A stretch of 16,100 nucleotides of DNA from an uncultured Neisseriaceae bacterium (GTDB lineage Bacteria > Pseudomonadota > Gammaproteobacteria > Burkholderiales > UBA11063): the NCBI GenBank assembly GCA_903891375.1, contig CAITEL010000101.1, forward strand, positions 1 to 16,100, in the 5' to 3' direction. The notes under the pieces are model-generated. The model was not told the origin of the DNA. It did no database searches and was given only the letters and a program-made list of their open reading frames with translations. Made by a program: the position numbers and the translations under genes. Below, one piece after another: positions 1 to 7,215 of this stretch (position 1 is its first letter; each line of letters begins with the position of its first letter).

Positions 1-3000
1 TACTCATTTTTAAAATATAATTTATTGCATCGGTTAAAAACTCGTCTTTATTGTAGATTTCTCGCAAGTACATACACACTTGTTTAAAGCTCACAAATTG
101 TTTTTGTTGCAAATATTTTATTTGGTTGGTAAAATGTAATTTTACCAGATGAAACATCCCGTTTCTACTACTTGATATTGCTTTTTCAAGATTATCAACC
201 ACTACAAAATTTATTTGCCCAGCTTTGACACTTAACGCATTATAACCTACCAAACTTTTATTATTGATTTTTAAATTAACAGGTTCTAATAAATCACTTA
301 ATTCATTTACCCAAGTTGTAATATTTATCACTTCAAGATTACTACTCATATCACTTACTAATTTATGTAGTTTGTCAGCTAAATCAATATAGGCTTTGGC
401 TAAATCATCGTTGCTATATATTATTTTATTATTATCTACAATCTTAAAATGTACATTTAAATATTTTGGAAGCTTTATATTATTGATTTGTTCTTTTTTA
501 ACTTCACCTTTTAATAACTGGTTAATATTACTGGATAACTGGCTTGCTAAGTTTTCTGTTACATCAGCCGTTTCTAAAAAATTAGTAATAAATGTATTAA
601 TTGGGTTTAAGTTTATACGAATATGTTTTGGTAATGCTTTGATTATATAGGTTAGTTTATCACGAATTAATCCTGGTACCAACCAATCAAAAACCTCTAT
701 GCTGATTTTATTTAGTTGACTAATATCAATAAATGCAGAAATACCATCGTCTTCATTATCGGGGTTAAAAATATACTTGAGTTTAATTTTTTCAAGCCCA
801 TTCATAATAAAATCAGGATATAACTCAATATTTGTTGTGATTTGGCTAAATTGCGCTATAAATTTATTTTGTTCTAATTTTAAGCTTTCTTCATTATCTC
901 TATTTTTTAACCATAAGTCAAAGCTCCTAATATTACAAATATCTAATGGTATAATTTTATTATAAAAATTAAATAATTCATCTTCAAAAATAATAAATGC
1001 TGATCTTATTTTATCTTCAAGTTTTTCAATCTGGTTAATTATATTTTTATTATGGCTAATAAATGCATAACTTTTACCTAACTGGTTTAACACCACACCA
1101 TCTTTAATAAAGATTTCTCTAGCTAATACTGGGTTAATTGTAGAAAATGCCACACTCTTGCGGTTAATCAATAAACCATATAATAAGGTTGATTGTGTAG
1201 CTACTGCCTCACCACGGTTTTTTTCCCATCGTTCCTCTGAATACGTGTATTTAACTAAGTGTTTTGTTATTGGGATTAAATACTCAGGTAAAATTTGAGC
1301 ATTGGTACGGGCGTATAATTTAGTTGTTTGCGTTAAATTTGCACTGCAAACCCATTTAGCTTTGTCAACTCCACTACTTGGATGAATATAAAATTTTTTA
1401 TTATTGGTTCCCAGATAAATGTTTTCTACTAAATCTTTTTGCCCAATATTATTAATAAGCCCAGTTAATAATGTTTGATGTAGCTCTTTGTAGTAATTCG
1501 GGTCAATTTCATTGCTTATTGTATTTAATGTTTGTCCATTCGATGATGGCGTTATGTTTAAATTATTTACAACCTCTTTTAATTGACCATGTAGCTCATG
1601 CCATTCACGCAAACGTAAGGCTGACACAAAATGTTTATGCATGTCTTCTAACATTTTTTGTCTAGATTTTTTATGATGCAATTCGTTTTGATACCATTGC
1701 CAGAGATTTAACACTGTTACAAAATCTGATTGTTTATTTACCCATTCCTGATGCGCTTGTTTTGCTTTTTCCTGAGACTCTAGCGGGTACTCACGTGGAT
1801 CGCTAATGGCTAAAAATGACACTATAACTAATACATCAGCTAATGTATTAAATTCATGCACCGAACTAAATAACATTCTAGCCAAATTAACATCAACAGG
1901 GATTAACGATATTTTTTTACCAATATAAGTAATTTCATTTCGCTCATTTATTGCATGTAATTGAAATAAAGTTTTAAAGCCATCATTAAATAATTTATCA
2001 TCGGGTCGATCCAAAAATGGAAAAGTTTCAGGTTTACCCAATCTAAAACTTAATAAGCGTAATATAACATTGGCTAAATTGCTTCTTAAAATCTCTGGGT
2101 CAGAAAATAATTTTCGGGTATTAAAATCAACTTCCGAATATAGTCTAACGCATAAGCCATGACTTAAACGCCCCGCCCTACCTGCTCGTTGTTTGCAACT
2201 TGATTTTGAGATTTTTTCGATTTGTAATTGTTCAACCTTATAACGTGAATTATAACGTTTTACCCGTGCTAAACCACTATCGATTACGTATTTTATGCCA
2301 GGAATAGTTAAAGATGTCTCTGCCACATTGGTAGTTACAATAATCTTTAAATTCCCGTCATTATTAAATACTAGGTTTTGTTCAATTTCATTTTGGCGTG
2401 AAAAAAATGGTAATAACTGACAATTTTTTAATGTGGTTTTACGTAAGCTACTAATACAATCTTTAATCTCACGTTCACCTGGTAAAAACACCAGCACATT
2501 ACCACGCTCAATATTTAAACACGATTCTATCGCCCTAAATATTGCTTGATTCAAATCTAAGGTCTCTTCTTCATCTTCACTTAACGGTTGGTAAATAATA
2601 TCAACTGGATACGTTTTACCTTCAACCATAATGATTGGGGCATTATCAAAAAATTTAGATAGTTTTTCATTATCTATTGTAGCAGAAGTAATAATAACTC
2701 TTAAATCGGAACGTTGGGCTAAAATATTTTTTAAATAGCCTAAAATAAAATCAATATTTAAACTACGTTCATGCGCCTCATCAATGATTAAAGCCGAGTA
2801 TTGTTTTAGAAGTTTATCAGTTTGAATTTCTTGTAATAATATACCATCAGTCATAAGTTTAATTGCAGTCGTAGGTTTAGTTTTATCATTAAACCTGACT
2901 TTATAACCGACTAAATCATGGTTGTTTAACTCTTCGCCTATACGTCTTGCGATCGATTTCGCTGCCACTTTACGTGGTTGAGTATGCCCGATTTTGGCAC

Positions 3001-3196
3001 GAGCACAATACCCCATCTCATAGATCATTTTAGGTAACTGTGTGGTTTTACCAGAACCAGTCTCACCACACACAATCACAACTTGGTTTTCTTTAACCAA
3101 AGATTTTATTTTCTCAATTTCTTGACTAACTGGTAGATTTTGTGGATAAGTAACATGCGGTATTACTTCGGGTAGTATTAAATCAGTTTTATTCAT
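1..3196 (-). CDS. hrpA: ATP-dependent RNA helicase HrpA (DEAH box), C-terminus beyond the window edge
   Basis: This is a DEAH-box helicase of the HrpA family; E. coli HrpA acts on mRNA and on colliding ribosomes in the cytoplasm. Reading the minus strand from the ATG at 3196 gives 1065 residues without a stop, running off the left edge; the family is usually about 1300 residues, so roughly the last fifth is missing. Visible motifs are Walker A GETGSGKT (44-51), DEAHERSLN (139-147), SAT (171-173), TTNVAETSLT (287-296) and QRAGRAGR (335-342), followed by the helicase-associated and long C-terminal regions. An in-frame TAG three codons upstream fixes ATG 3196 as the first possible ATG. It leaves only 43 residues before Walker A, fewer than I recall for E. 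coli. A GAGG lies 4 bases upstream. The gene seems to stand alone, with a promoter at 3287-3316. Confidence 0.95.
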   Translation of the reverse strand, partial: MNKTDLILPEVIPHVTYPQNLPVSQEIEKIKSLVKENQVVIVCGETGSGKTTQLPKMIYEMGYCARAKIGHTQPRKVAAKSIARRIGEELNNHDLVGYKVRFNDKTKPTTAIKLMTDGILLQEIQTDKLLKQYSALIIDEAHERSLNIDFILGYLKNILAQRSDLRVIITSATIDNEKLSKFFDNAPIIMVEGKTYPVDIIYQPLSEDEEETLDLNQAIFRAIESCLNIERGNVLVFLPGEREIKDCISSLRKTTLKNCQLLPFFSRQNEIEQNLVFNNDGNLKIIVTTNVAETSLTIPGIKYVIDSGLARVKRYNSRYKVEQLQIEKISKSSCKQRAGRAGRLSHGLCVRLYSEVDFNTRKLFSDPEILRSNLANVILRLLSFRLGKPETFPFLDRPDDKLFNDGFKTLFQLHAINERNEITYIGKKISLIPVDVNLARMLFSSVHEFNTLADVLVIVSFLAISDPREYPLESQEKAKQAHQEWVNKQSDFVTVLNLWQWYQNELHHKKSRQKMLEDMHKHFVSALRLREWHELHGQLKEVVNNLNITPSSNGQTLNTISNEIDPNYYKELHQTLLTGLINNIGQKDLVENIYLGTNNKKFYIHPSSGVDKAKWVCSANLTQTTKLYARTNAQILPEYLIPITKHLVKYTYSEERWEKNRGEAVATQSTLLYGLLINRKSVAFSTINPVLAREIFIKDGVVLNQLGKSYAFISHNKNIINQIEKLEDKIRSAFIIFEDELFNFYNKIIPLDICNIRSFDLWLKNRDNEESLKLEQNKFIAQFSQITTNIELYPDFIMNGLEKIKLKYIFNPDNEDDGISAFIDISQLNKISIEVFDWLVPGLIRDKLTYIIKALPKHIRINLNPINTFITNFLETADVTENLASQLSSNINQLLKGEVKKEQINNIKLPKYLNVHFKIVDNNKIIYSNDDLAKAYIDLADKLHKLVSDMSSNLEVINITTWVNELSDLLEPVNLKINNKSLVGYNALSVKAGQINFVVVDNLEKAISSSRNGMFHLVKLHFTNQIKYLQQKQFVSFKQVCMYLREIYNKDEFLTDAINYILKMS

Positions 3197-3242
3197 AAAC
3201 CTCTAATTGGTGATATTCTACAAATGATTGGTCGTTAGCCAT
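3189..3242 (-). CDS. Possible 17-residue leader peptide overlapping the hrpA start
   Basis: A short frame on the minus strand begins with ATG at 3242, five bases after a GAGGGGG stretch that could serve as a ribosome binding site. It encodes MANDQSFVEYHQLEVYE and ends with TAA at 3191-3189. Its last codons overlap the hrpA ATG (3196-3194) by 8 bases in another frame, an arrangement that would allow translational coupling. It sits between the predicted hrpA transcription start (about 3280) and hrpA. It could also be a lost N-terminal piece of HrpA separated by a frameshift, since the HrpA start is short for the family. The peptide resembles nothing I know. Confidence 0.3.
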   Translation of the reverse strand: MANDQSFVEYHQLEVYE

Positions 3243-3286
3243 TTTTACCCCCTCATCAATGCTATTAATTTACTAATCATACCAAT

Positions 3287-3316
3287 ATTATACTCCTTTT
3301 ATAAGTAAATTGTCCA
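3287..3316 (-). promoter_or_regulatory. Sigma-70-type promoter of hrpA
   Basis: On the minus strand there is a perfect -10 box TATAAT (3292-3287) and a -35 box TGGACA (3316-3311, five of six consensus bases) separated by 18 bases. The start of transcription would be near 3280, about 84 bases before the hrpA ATG and about 38 bases before the possible leader ORF. Confidence 0.6.
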
Positions 3317-3353
3317 ATTAAGTGATAGATTAAGCTTTTATAAAAAAACATAA

Positions 3354-3572
3354 ATATGCAAACAACTTGTTTCTAGGGTTTGCGAAATTGATAAGAATAC
3401 TCATTTTTATCGGTACAATGAAAAATCTAAAGATGTGAGTTATAGATGGCATAAACTAGGTTTTGAAAAATGCAAAAGAACTCATATTCAAACTTCCAAC
3501 CCCTACCTAAAATATTGGGGATGGTTACGTGGTTACTATTATGGTATAATCAACGATTGGTATGTATTGTGA
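3354..3572 (+). pseudogene. Unrecognised 72-codon open stretch without ATG; possible gene remnant
   Basis: From just after a TAA (3351-3353) this frame stays open for 72 codons to a TGA at 3570-3572. It has no in-frame ATG; the only ordinary alternative start in its second half is GTG at 3435, which would give 45 residues and has no clear ribosome binding site. The C-terminal half is rich in Trp and Tyr, for example NPYLKYWGWLRGYYYGIIN, which is not what random AT-rich DNA normally encodes. The stop lies 5 bases before a strong inverted-repeat terminator (3578-3613), as for a real gene end. I do not recognise the family. It may be the 3' end of a decayed gene, a small GTG-started gene, or chance. 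The rest of the gap 3243-3654 holds only the hrpA promoter, the leader ORF and this terminator. Confidence 0.25.
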
Positions 3573-3577
3573 ATAGC

Positions 3578-3613
3578 AAGAAAACTCCAGAAATAAATTT
3601 CTGGAGTTTTCTT
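3578..3613. terminator. Perfect 17-bp inverted repeat, probable bidirectional terminator
   Basis: The arms AAGAAAACTCCAGAAAT (3578-3594) and ATTTCTGGAGTTTTCTT (3597-3613) are exactly complementary with a 2-base centre; in RNA a few central pairs would open to form the loop. The core CTCCAG/CTGGAG is flanked by A and T tracts, so each strand ends in a U-rich arm. It lies between the stop of the open stretch at 3354-3572 and the stop of the minus-strand gene at 3655, and could end transcription from both sides. Confidence 0.75.
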
Positions 3614-3654
3614 CTAAGTTGAAATATATTTAAGTGTTATACCCCCCAATGTTG

Positions 3655-3897
3655 TTAGTGATTTGTCCAACTGCTTGCTGAGATAACGTGTTGATTGTCG
3701 CTGGTATTATTGTATGAAAGATATGTAAGTATTGCACTTCTAAAATAATTATAAAGCCCAACACTGTTAGTTTTAGTGTTAATTGCATGCGTTATATTAT
3801 CTGTCATTTTAACAACAAATTCATCTTCTAGGTATAACTCTGCTGAAATTGTTTCGCTTGTTTGTTCAAAATTTTTGAATTCTATAGTACGTTCCAT
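3655..3897 (-). CDS. Orphan 80-residue protein divergent from the PAS/LuxR-type regulator
   Basis: A small protein of 80 residues. I place the start at the ATG at 3897 (MERTIEFKNFEQ), because a GGAG sits 6 bases upstream at 3907-3904; a TTG four codons further up overlaps that ribosome binding site and is unlikely. The N-terminal half is acidic (TSETISAELYLEDEF). It is followed by a mixed region with NYFRSAILTYLSYNN and a polar C-terminus ending SSWTNH. There is no signal peptide, clear membrane segment or Cys pair. I do not recognise the family. It is transcribed away from the regulator at 4090, with palindromes in the 192-base gap, and it has its own strong terminator 41 bases beyond its stop. 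This suggests a separately regulated transcript and possibly a target of the neighbouring regulator. Confidence 0.6.
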   Translation of the reverse strand: MERTIEFKNFEQTSETISAELYLEDEFVVKMTDNITHAINTKTNSVGLYNYFRSAILTYLSYNNTSDNQHVISASSWTNH

Positions 3898-3926
3898 AAT
3901 AAACTCCAATGATAAAAATAGTTTAA

Positions 3927-3943
3927 TGTATTCGTAGAATACA
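3927..3943. promoter_or_regulatory. Palindrome TGTATTC-GTA-GAATACA, candidate operator
   Basis: A perfect inverted repeat with 7-base arms and a 3-base centre, 30 bases upstream of the ATG at 3897. It shares the TATTCG half-site with the palindrome at 4028-4052. The two centres are about 105 bases apart, close to ten helical turns. The likely ligand is the LuxR-type regulator encoded at 4090-5520; that is inference. Confidence 0.4.
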
Positions 3944-4003
3944 CGTTACGATCTCAATTCTGAGCTGTATAGTAAGTATTGAATTGCTACGGTATTTTAT
4001 CTG

Positions 4004-4032
4004 TTGTGAGTTATTTGTTTTTAGGTAATATT
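4004..4032 (+). promoter_or_regulatory. Weak candidate promoter for the PAS/LuxR-type regulator
   Basis: TTGTGA (4004-4009) and AATATT (4027-4032), each matching the consensus at four of six positions, are separated by 17 bases. Transcription would start near 4039, about 50 bases before the ATG at 4090. The -10 box overlaps the left arm of the palindrome at 4028-4052. Confidence 0.3.
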
Positions 4033-4052
4033 CGCAAATAACATACGAATAT
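4028..4052. promoter_or_regulatory. Inverted repeat ATATTCG-N11-CGAATAT, candidate operator
   Basis: Perfect 7-base arms (4028-4034 and 4046-4052) with an 11-base spacer, 37 bases before the regulator's start codon. The site covers the candidate -10 box and start point, where binding would be expected to repress; autoregulation is one reading. Confidence 0.4.
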
Positions 4053-4089
4053 GTGACAAAGTAGTTTTTGAGCTAGGAAAACCCTGATT

Positions 4090-5520
4090 ATGATACAAGT
4101 TCGTATACTAGATAACCCCAAATTAATTGAAGATGCTTGCGCATTACTATATGAAGAGTATTGCAAAAAAGGTGGCTGGCAATTTTCAGAGAATAATCCG
4201 TCAGAGTTAAAAATAATTAATCAAAATGATAAAACGGTGCTTGTTGATCGTATTACAGAGCATGCTATTTGGTTTGGAGCTTTTGATGACAATAAATTGA
4301 TAGGGTGTATTAGGTGTTTTAAGGCAACAAAAAATACTTTATTTGAAATATCAAAATATAAAACAGCAGAGGATATAGTAAAAAAATACATAAACCCAAA
4401 TTTACCAAATATTTATGAAGGCTCAAGAGCATGTGTGTCTTCTGAGTATAAAGGTCAAAATATTATTATTATGTTATATTTAAATATGTTAGAGTACATT
4501 AAACAAGCACAAGCTTCGGTGTTTGGCTCAGCTTCTAATGGATATATTAAATCAATATTAAAAAGAATAGAGTGGCCATGCAAAAAAGAGGATGCATTTT
4601 GGTTTGAGGATACAGACAGTTCTCCAGTTAATTTTTATTTAGCTAATTATAAAAATGGGGAAGTATCTAATATTATTAAGAATCTTAGATTATTTAAAGT
4701 TTCTAAAAAAAATGATACAGTAGATATGTTTAAATCACTAAATCTAATAGCAACCATGTTTCCTGCTCCCATATATTGGCATGATATCCAAGGTGTTGTT
4801 CTTGGGGCAAATTCATTGTGTTTAAATGCTATGAAAAAATCTAAAGAAGAGGTAGTAGGTAAGACACCTTATGATTTTTATCCTAAAGCTATTGCAGACT
4901 ATATATGGCAACATAGTCAACAAGTGATTAAAAATGAAGAAATATCTTCTCAAGAGGAATATGTTTATGATGAGGCTGGTAAATGCATTGCTACATATTT
5001 AGCAATTAAGTCCCCATTATATAATGAGGGTGGGGACTTGATTGGCATAATTGGAACATCTGTTAATATAACTGCTCAAAAAGAATCAGAGGCATTAAAA
5101 CTTGAAAATGAAAAACTACAAACTGAAAAACAAGCACAAAAAAAATTAACTGGGTTAATTGATACAATTGTGAATGCAGTACAAAATTATAAACTTGATA
5201 TGGTAGATGGGAAGAATAAAATTGAGAATCTTAATGAATTATTGTATCGAAGAATTAGGCTTTCTAAAAGAGAAGAAGAAGTACTTTATCTACTCTCGAT
5301 AGGCAAATTACCTAAAGATATTGCCAGAATTTTGGGTAATCTATATGGTAAACCACTATCACCCAAAACGGTTGCAAGTGTTATTAATAAACAGCTATAT
5401 AGCAAATTAAATGCAACTAACTATAGTGATCTAATTGATAAAGCCACCAAATTGCATTTAATAAAATTTATGCCAGATACTATGGTTGATGCGTTTACGA
5501 ATAAGTTAAATACGCTTTGA
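4090..5520 (+). CDS. Three-part regulator: acyltransferase-like N-terminus, PAS domain, LuxR-type HTH
   Basis: A 476-residue protein in three parts. Residues 1 to about 190 look like the GNAT/autoinducer-synthase-like fold, with an EGSRACVSSEYKGQN stretch (110-124) at the place where such enzymes carry their acyl-donor binding loop. Residues about 215-330 form a PAS domain (MFPAPIYWHDIQGVVLGAN, VVGKTPYDFYP, then a GIIGTSVNITAQKE end). Residues 331-355 look like a short coiled linker. Residues 389-455 are a LuxR-type helix-turn-helix (RLSKREEEVLYLLSIGK ... LSPKTVASVINKQLYSKL) with a small insertion (GNLYGKP) before the recognition helix. There are no membrane segments, so it is probably a cytoplasmic transcription factor sensing a small ligand. 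Whether the N-terminus makes or binds something is unknown. The AGGA is 11 bases from the ATG, a rather long spacing. It is divergent from the orphan gene at 3655-3897. Confidence 0.85.
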   Translation: MIQVRILDNPKLIEDACALLYEEYCKKGGWQFSENNPSELKIINQNDKTVLVDRITEHAIWFGAFDDNKLIGCIRCFKATKNTLFEISKYKTAEDIVKKYINPNLPNIYEGSRACVSSEYKGQNIIIMLYLNMLEYIKQAQASVFGSASNGYIKSILKRIEWPCKKEDAFWFEDTDSSPVNFYLANYKNGEVSNIIKNLRLFKVSKKNDTVDMFKSLNLIATMFPAPIYWHDIQGVVLGANSLCLNAMKKSKEEVVGKTPYDFYPKAIADYIWQHSQQVIKNEEISSQEEYVYDEAGKCIATYLAIKSPLYNEGGDLIGIIGTSVNITAQKESEALKLENEKLQTEKQAQKKLTGLIDTIVNAVQNYKLDMVDGKNKIENLNELLYRRIRLSKREEEVLYLLSIGKLPKDIARILGNLYGKPLSPKTVASVINKQLYSKLNATNYSDLIDKATKLHLIKFMPDTMVDAFTNKLNTL

Positions 5521-5640
5521 AACCACCACTCTCTTTAAAGAGCGATGGCACTGACGACAATTGGAGGTTTTTATAGAAACACGTTCGTTATTTCTCAATG
5601 AATGTAAATGCGTTCGCCCTGTAATATTGCACGTGATACG
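5521..5640. other. Convergent intergenic stretch with a 12-bp palindrome and a possible degenerate repeat copy
   Basis: This 120-base gap separates the converging stops of the regulator and the ydfG-like gene. CTCTTTAAAGAG (5531-5542) is a perfect palindrome but has no T tract, so it is a poor terminator. Bases 5557-5575 (CAATTGGAGGTTTTTATAG) resemble the core of the repeats at 8247-8304 and 13926-14034, and the sequence beyond diverges. No gene is visible here. Confidence 0.35.
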
Positions 5641-6447
5641 CTATTTTTTATCTGTGGGAAACATTCCAGCTGTAGGTACACCATTCGCACAAATGTGATT
5701 TGCTGATGCCTGCTCTGTTGGATATATTGCTATGGTCTCTACATTTACATGTGGCTTACGTGTTACACAATAAGTGATTGCATCGGCCATATCCTCTGCG
5801 GTTAATGGAGTGAATGTACTATAAAAATTATCGGCTTTTTGTTTATCATTCCATCGAACAGTACTAAACTCAGTATTAACAGCACCTGGGGCTATATCAC
5901 TAACACGGATATTCTGCCCTAATAAATCTAGGCGTAATGATTTACTAATAGCCCTAACTGCATGTTTTGTTGCACTATACACGTTACCACGAGGATAATG
6001 CTCAATACCTGCCATTGAGCTAATGTTTACAATATGCCCTACCTTACGTTTAATCATTGTAGGTAAAACTGCATGGGTTACGTATAATAAACCTTTAATA
6101 TTAGTATCTATCATAGTATCCCAATTGGACACCGTGGCATCTTGTATAAAATCACTCGAAAGAGCTAAACCTGCGTTATTTACCAAAATATCAATGTTCT
6201 GCCAAGTACCCGTTAAACCGCCAATTACTTTTTCAATATTTGCGTGATCTTGCACATCTAATTGCAAGGCTAATACTTTAATTGCGTACTCTTTTTCTAA
6301 TTGTTGCGCTAAATTCTGTATTTTATCAATTCTTCTTGCAGTTAAAATTAAATCAGCTCCAAGTTTAGCAAATTCACTTGCTGTTGCTTCACCAATCCCA
6401 CTTGATGCTCCAGTTATAAGTGCTATTTTATTTTTTAATGTATTCAT
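5641..6447 (-). CDS. YdfG-like short-chain dehydrogenase (NADP-dependent 3-hydroxy acid dehydrogenase type)
   Basis: A classical short-chain dehydrogenase/reductase of 268 residues. It shows the cofactor loop TGASSGIG (12-19), an Arg pair after the second strand (ARR, 37-39) consistent with NADP(H), NNAG (90-93), the catalytic Ser144 in NISSMAG, and YSATK (Tyr157, Lys161). The middle (NIDILVNNAGLAL, WDTMIDTNIKGLLYVTHAVLP) follows E. coli YdfG, which oxidises L-allo-threonine, serine and other 3-hydroxy acids, so a similar activity is likely. A C-terminal tail of about 20 residues (SANHICANGVPTAGMFPTDKK region) extends beyond the 248-residue E. coli protein. It is the last gene of a minus-strand operon, starting 2 bases after the nudC stop, so translation is probably coupled. 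Substrate assignment is by resemblance only. Confidence 0.88.
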   Translation of the reverse strand: MNTLKNKIALITGASSGIGEATASEFAKLGADLILTARRIDKIQNLAQQLEKEYAIKVLALQLDVQDHANIEKVIGGLTGTWQNIDILVNNAGLALSSDFIQDATVSNWDTMIDTNIKGLLYVTHAVLPTMIKRKVGHIVNISSMAGIEHYPRGNVYSATKHAVRAISKSLRLDLLGQNIRVSDIAPGAVNTEFSTVRWNDKQKADNFYSTFTPLTAEDMADAITYCVTRKPHVNVETIAIYPTEQASANHICANGVPTAGMFPTDKK

Positions 6448-6449
6448 TT

Positions 6450-7214
6450 TTATATGCTTTCTTTTTTTAAAAAATCATTTATTAATTTTGCGGCAATACT
6501 AAATTGACTGGATGGCGTCCCTGGTATATTAGTTGCATTAAAAAATCCAGCTTCTTCAATTTCAGTGTTATCTAAAACTAGTTCACCAGATTTATAATTA
6601 GCAGTAAACCCAACCATAAGTGTAGTATTAGGGAACGACCATGGTTGTGAACCCCAATAGTTAATCTCACAGATTTCTAGCCCAACTTCCTCTTTTACCT
6701 CACGGATAACAGCTTCTTCAAGAGTTTCTCCAATTTCCACAAATCCAGCAATTAAGCCCCAACGCCCTTTAGGAAAGTTCACTCCACGAGCCATTAAAAT
6801 ATCATTGTTTTTATGGATTCGCACCATAATACATGGCGCAATTCGTGGGTATATCTCACTTTGACAATTGCTACAAAACACAAATTTATTAGTGTTTTGT
6901 CGTATAGTAGCTACCCCACAACTACCACAGAATTTATTGGAGGTGTAATACTGGAGTAATTGTTGATAATATACGATTCGTGTTGCTGTGTCAATATCAA
7001 CATGGTTAAGTACAAAGCGGATGTTAATTATCGAGAAATATTTGGGCAACAAACTCTCATCGTTTAAAACCACCACATGCTCCGTATCTGATTTATGCAA
7101 AATAGACGAAATACCTTCGATTTGCTTTATCTCCGACAATCCAAGTAACATAGGTGAATGTTCGTCATTCCCTATCATTAAAATATCATTTTGAGTTAAT
7201 GCAATATACAACAT
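6450..7214 (-). CDS. nudC: NudC, NAD(H) pyrophosphatase / RNA deNADding Nudix hydrolase
   Basis: NudC cleaves NADH/NAD+ to NMN(H) and AMP and removes NAD caps from the 5' end of RNA. I take the start at the ATG at 7214, one base after the dapD stop; this gives 254 residues against 257 in E. coli. A start at 7313 would run 98 bases into dapD. Visible features are a four-cysteine zinc site (Cys96, Cys99, Cys114, Cys117 in CGSCG and CSNCQ) and a full Nudix box from Gly157 (GFVEIGE) to REVKEEVGLE, matching GX5EX7REUXEEXGU. The family signature SQPWSFP (189-195), typical of NADH-specific members, is also present. The protein is cytosolic and acts as a dimer in the family. It is the middle gene of the dapD-nudC-ydfG operon, which has no obvious metabolic theme beyond shared transcription. 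Confidence 0.95.
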   Translation of the reverse strand: MLYIALTQNDILMIGNDEHSPMLLGLSEIKQIEGISSILHKSDTEHVVVLNDESLLPKYFSIINIRFVLNHVDIDTATRIVYYQQLLQYYTSNKFCGSCGVATIRQNTNKFVFCSNCQSEIYPRIAPCIMVRIHKNNDILMARGVNFPKGRWGLIAGFVEIGETLEEAVIREVKEEVGLEICEINYWGSQPWSFPNTTLMVGFTANYKSGELVLDNTEIEEAGFFNATNIPGTPSSQFSIAAKLINDFLKKESI

Positions 7215-7215
7215 T

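Noticed and set aside
396..1665. Three plus-strand ORFs of 62-84 codons (396-650, 777-965, 1471-1665)
   Set aside because: They lie antisense inside hrpA, whose own frame is well conserved.
3271..3307. Minus-strand frame MISKLIALMRG with an upstream GGAG
   Set aside because: Its ribosome binding site overlaps the hrpA -10 region, upstream of the expected transcription start.
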